Positions 61,517 to 64,000 of a DNA stretch of 64,000 nt are shown here, one piece after another. The translations under genes were made by a program, and so were the position numbers. The notes beneath the pieces are model-generated. The model saw only the letters and a program-made list of their open reading frames with translations, was not told where the DNA came from and searched no databases. The stretch is from Streptomyces nodosus. GTDB lineage: Bacteria > Actinomycetota > Actinomycetes > Streptomycetales > Streptomycetaceae. Every line of letters starts with the position of its first letter. Position 1 is the stretch's first letter. The stretch is taken from NCBI RefSeq assembly GCF_008704995.1, contig NZ_CP023747.1, forward strand, positions 496,001-560,000, in the 5' to 3' direction.

Positions 61517-61687
61517 GTGCACAGTGGCAAGCTGAAGACCTCATTCTCCCGTATGGCCCACCACCTGCGGGAATGGCCGCGAAAGTACGGTCGGACCGTT
61601 CACCGGCAGGTGATCCGGGGAGCGTCGTACAGCCTCGGCAGCGGCGCGGTCACCCTGGTGATCATCTGGTTACGGACCCGCCGCTGA
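61517..61687 (+). CDS. Small TTA-containing membrane-tail protein, 56 residues
   Basis: GTG 61517 has GAAGGA 6-7 bases upstream. The product is basic at the N-terminus (HLREWPRKYGRTVHRQ) and has a hydrophobic C-terminal helix ending VTLVIIWLRTRR, a tail-anchor-like layout. The codon for the leucine in IIWLR is TTA (61670-61672), suggesting bldA-limited translation. No family recognised. A strong hairpin follows. Confidence 0.6.
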   Translation: MHSGKLKTSFSRMAHHLREWPRKYGRTVHRQVIRGASYSLGSGAVTLVIIWLRTRR

Positions 61688-61702
61688 CCGCGAACGGATC
61701 GA

Positions 61703-61734
61703 CGACGGCCCCCTGCCGAGGCGGGGGGCCGTCG
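61703..61734 (+). terminator. Terminator hairpin
   Basis: Eleven-base arms (CGACGGCCCCC and GGGGGCCGTCG) around a 10-base loop, 16 bases after the small TTA gene. Confidence 0.65.
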
Positions 61735-61754
61735 CCGTCGCCGTCGCCGTAGCT

Positions 61755-61800
61755 GCCGGTGCCGGTGCCGGTGCCGGTGCCGGTGCCGGTGCCGGTGCCG
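61755..61800. repeat. GCCGGT hexamer tandem repeat
   Basis: Seven full copies of GCCGGT plus four bases, preceded by three copies of the related GCCGTC. Noncoding; likely variable in copy number by slippage. Confidence 0.9.
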
Positions 61801-61936
61801 AAGGCCGGGCTTGCGGAATCAGCAAATGGACTCGGCTCCCGGGCAGGTTCTTCCGCAGGATCGGCGTTGAACCGGCAGAACGGCAGAAGCGGGCCGTCCG
61901 CGCGGCCGGCAGACCGACGACCCTGGGAGCAGAGAC

Positions 61937-62917
61937 ATGTCGCAGCACGCCACGGAGATCACACACCGGCTGGTGTCCACGCCGGGAGGCCGGATCCACC
62001 TCGTGGAACAGGGAAGCGGGCCGCTGGTGCTGCTCGTCCACGGGTTCCCGGAATCCTGGTACTCCTGGCGCCACCAGCTGCCGGTGCTCGCGGCGGCCGG
62101 ATACCGCGCGGTCGCCATCGACGTCCGTGGTTACGGGCGCTCCTCCAAGCCCGACGCCACGGACGCGTACCGGATGCGCGCCCTGGTGGAGGACAACGTC
62201 GCCGTGGTGCACGCCCTGGGTGAGGAATCGGCGGTGATCGTCGGCCATGACTGGGGCGCCACCATCGCCGCGAACTCCGCCCTGCTCAGGCCGGAGGTCT
62301 TCCGGGCCGTGGCACTGCTGAGCGTTCCCTACGCCCCGCGCGGCGGCCCCCGCCCCAGCGACATCTTCGCCGGCATGGGCGGGGACGAGGAGATCTACGT
62401 CTCGTACTTCCAGGAGCCGGGCCGCGCCGAGGCCGAGATCGAACCCGACGTCCGCGGCTGGCTCTCCGGCTTCTACGCGGCCCTCTCCGCCGACACCATG
62501 CCCGCACCCGGCGCGCCCGATCCGCACTTCGTCAGCAAGGGCGGGATGCTGCGTGACCGGTTCCCCGCCGGCCGGCTGCCCGCCTGGCTCAGCGAAAGGG
62601 ACCTCGACGTCTACGCCGGGGAGTTCGAACGCACCGGCATGACCGGGGCACTCAACCGCTATCGGAACATGGACCGCGACTGGGAGGACCTCGTCGCCTT
62701 CGACAACGCCCCCATCACCCAGCCGTCCCTGTTCATCGGCGGCGGCCAGGACGCCTCCACGACCTGGCTGGCCGCCGCGATCGAGGCCTACCCCGTCACA
62801 CTGCCGGGCCTTGTCTCCTCCCACCTCCTCGACGGCTGCGGCCACTGGATCCAGCAGGAACGCCCCGCCGAAGTCAACCGTCTGCTGACCGACTGGCTCG
62901 CCGCCCTCCCCAACTGA
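61937..62917 (+). CDS. Epoxide hydrolase-type alpha/beta hydrolase
   Basis: A 326-residue enzyme: oxyanion motif HGFPESWYSW (from residue 35), nucleophile D105 in GHDWGA, and a C-terminal catalytic histidine in GCGHWIQQERP. The cap domain between is of the soluble epoxide hydrolase kind, with tyrosines available to activate the epoxide. Converts epoxides to diols. ATG 61937 has GGGAG upstream. It stands alone after the tandem repeat. Confidence 0.88.
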   Translation: MSQHATEITHRLVSTPGGRIHLVEQGSGPLVLLVHGFPESWYSWRHQLPVLAAAGYRAVAIDVRGYGRSSKPDATDAYRMRALVEDNVAVVHALGEESAVIVGHDWGATIAANSALLRPEVFRAVALLSVPYAPRGGPRPSDIFAGMGGDEEIYVSYFQEPGRAEAEIEPDVRGWLSGFYAALSADTMPAPGAPDPHFVSKGGMLRDRFPAGRLPAWLSERDLDVYAGEFERTGMTGALNRYRNMDRDWEDLVAFDNAPITQPSLFIGGGQDASTTWLAAAIEAYPVTLPGLVSSHLLDGCGHWIQQERPAEVNRLLTDWLAALPN

Positions 62918-63101
62918 CGCCACCGCACACCGCCCGGTGCGGGCCCGAACAGCCGGGCACGCACCGGGCACTGCTCCGCGGGCCCGGACCTGGGGCGTGC
63001 TCGGCGCTGTCGGGAGCAGGGAGATCGAAAAGGGTTTGCGGGCAAGGGCTGCGGTTGGATAGACGTTACTGCGGGACCCCCGCCACGAAGGTTGAGGGGC
63101 C

Positions 63102-63181
63102 ATGGACGCGAGAGGAGGGATAAGCCCATGATCGCCATGATCACCGCGCTTGTGTCCTCCCGAGGTACGGACCGCCTCTGA
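63102..63181 (+). other. Two overlapping leader ORFs before acetyltransferase
   Basis: ATG 63102 encodes MDARGGISP; its TGA overlaps ATG 63128 (ATGA), which encodes MIAMITALVSSRGTDRL and stops at 63181. The second has a strong GAGGAGGG site. The layout suggests translated leaders that could govern the gene 40 bases downstream. Short length makes chance possible. The rest of 62918-63223 holds only a possible promoter (TTGCGG, then GATAGA, near 63035-63062). Confidence 0.35.
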
Positions 63182-63223
63182 CCCCGGAGCGGACGGGCGC
63201 CTTCACCGGAGCGTGACTCGACC

Positions 63224-64000
63224 GTGAAAACGAACGAACTGACCATGCGTCCGATCGCCGGACGCGAAGAACTCGACCTGTTCTCCCGGCTCCCTTACGT
63301 CCTCAACAAAGAACTGGCGGACGACCTCGCCAACGGTCGCCGACGTCCGGAGTGGATGTGGGTCGCCCTGCGCGGTGACCGTCTGCTGGCCAGGGCAGCC
63401 TGGTGGAGCCGGCCGGGCAGCGACACACCGCAGATCCTCGACGTCGTCGACATCGACGACCGCAGCACGGAACCCGATCGCTTGGACATAGGGGTGCGGC
63501 TTCTGCACACCGCAATGGCTGCCGGCCTCCCGAACGGGGCGCGTCCACCTGAGTACAGCCGTTTCGTCCCGCCGGACTGGCGGGAGGACGCGGCGGTCAG
63601 ACGAGCCGTCGAAGATCGCATGACGGTGCTGGAACGGACCGGTGCCCAGCTCTTCGTCGAGCGACTACGCCTGGAATGGCGTCCGGAATCCCCGGTTCCA
63701 GAGCCCGGCGAGCGCCTTGTGTTCCAGCCGGCCCATGACGCCCAGGATCTCGTGGCCCTGATGACCTCGGTACTGGACGGCACCCTGGACGCACACAGCC
63801 GTGACGACCTGACCAGGATGTCCGCCCATGAGACGGCCGTCAGGCACTACGAGGACGAACTCGCGCGCTACACCAGCCCGCGTGACTGGTGGCGTATCGC
63901 GACCCTGCCCCAGGGAGAGCCCGTGGGATTCGTCATCCCGGCCCACAACGGCTACAACCCGATCATCGCCTATATCGCGGTGCTGCCCGCACACCGCGGC
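63224..64000 (+). CDS. GNAT-family acetyltransferase, 3' end outside window
   Basis: The frame is open from GTG 63224 to the edge (259 codons). An N-terminal part of about 165 residues precedes the visible GNAT fold: LVFQPAHDAQDLVALMTSVLDGTLD, then WWRIATLPQGEPVGFVIPAHN and IIAYIAVLPAHRG, where acetyl-CoA would bind just past the edge. Start is uncertain; ATG 63245 is in frame. Likely a small-molecule N-acetyltransferase of unknown substrate. Confidence 0.78.
   Translation, partial: MKTNELTMRPIAGREELDLFSRLPYVLNKELADDLANGRRRPEWMWVALRGDRLLARAAWWSRPGSDTPQILDVVDIDDRSTEPDRLDIGVRLLHTAMAAGLPNGARPPEYSRFVPPDWREDAAVRRAVEDRMTVLERTGAQLFVERLRLEWRPESPVPEPGERLVFQPAHDAQDLVALMTSVLDGTLDAHSRDDLTRMSAHETAVRHYEDELARYTSPRDWWRIATLPQGEPVGFVIPAHNGYNPIIAYIAVLPAHRG

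Noticed and set aside
1..64000. tRNA genes, CRISPR arrays, insertion sequences, attachment sites
   Set aside because: No cloverleaf with a CCA-ready acceptor, no spaced repeats, and no transposase or integrase motifs were seen by reading.

Overview
The window reads as a chromosomal segment of a Streptomyces-like actinomycete. GC content is very high throughout, third codon positions are almost all G or C, and GTG and TTG starts are common. Genes are often joined by 4-base ATGA or GTGA overlaps. Protein families are typically streptomycete, and the rare leucine codon TTA appears in three genes. I see no tRNA, rRNA, CRISPR array, insertion sequence or integrase.

Left part (1-33 kb) is a run of metabolic and transport modules, mostly with their own regulator. 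In order: the end of a DUF58 gene and a membrane partner; a Baeyer-Villiger monooxygenase divergent from an SMP-30 lactonase lipoprotein, with a TetR gene and a 20-bp palindrome between the pair; a DUF925 nucleotidyltransferase; a MerR module (esterase, NTF2-like protein, MerR, CocE-type hydrolase) with two matching MerR promoters; an SDR/TetR pair; a DUF2238 membrane protein. Next is an amino-acid-type ABC importer with an acetoacetate-decarboxylase-family protein, GntR regulator and SDR, preceded by a perfect operator-like palindrome. Then come an MFS transporter, a DUF2269 protein, a divergent LVIVD/DUF305 secreted pair, a PAS-PAS-GAF-SpoIIE phosphatase, a TetR plus OYE-type reductase operon, and an APC permease plus amidohydrolase operon with a divergent TetR.

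Centre (33.4-47.8 kb) is the most striking part. A four-gene plus-strand operon encodes a trypsin-like protease with an effector-associated domain, a VMAP-C-like protein, a MoxR AAA ATPase, and a 1493-residue protein combining a vWA-like SAV_2336-type region, NB-ARC and TPR repeats. It converges on a minus-strand operon for a cyclophane-type RiPP of the FxSxx family: precursor FxsA, radical SAM/SPASM enzyme FxsB and an HExxH putative peptide hydroxylase. Together these look like a NTP-dependent, protease-linked conflict or signalling system coupled to a modified peptide. The precursor is atypical: its motif is YDS, not FxS, and it carries a 14-residue tail after the motif. The moxR gene has a TTA codon, which suggests bldA-dependent (developmental) expression. 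A ClC channel (also with TTA), a trypsin-co-occurring-domain protein and a second vWA protein follow.

Right part (47.8-64 kb): an SDR; a membrane acyltransferase whose start lies in a 16-bp perfect hairpin; a cobalamin riboswitch driving btuF-btuC-btuD and a CbiX-like/[2Fe-2S] ferredoxin fusion; a secreted GH92 mannosidase with a LacI-type operator; a second, related transporter operon (lipoprotein, methyltransferase, FecCD permease, ATPase) with a Zur-like motif at its start. After these come a hypothetical protein, a 56-residue TTA-containing membrane protein, an epoxide hydrolase, and a GNAT acetyltransferase that runs off the end behind two overlapping leader ORFs.
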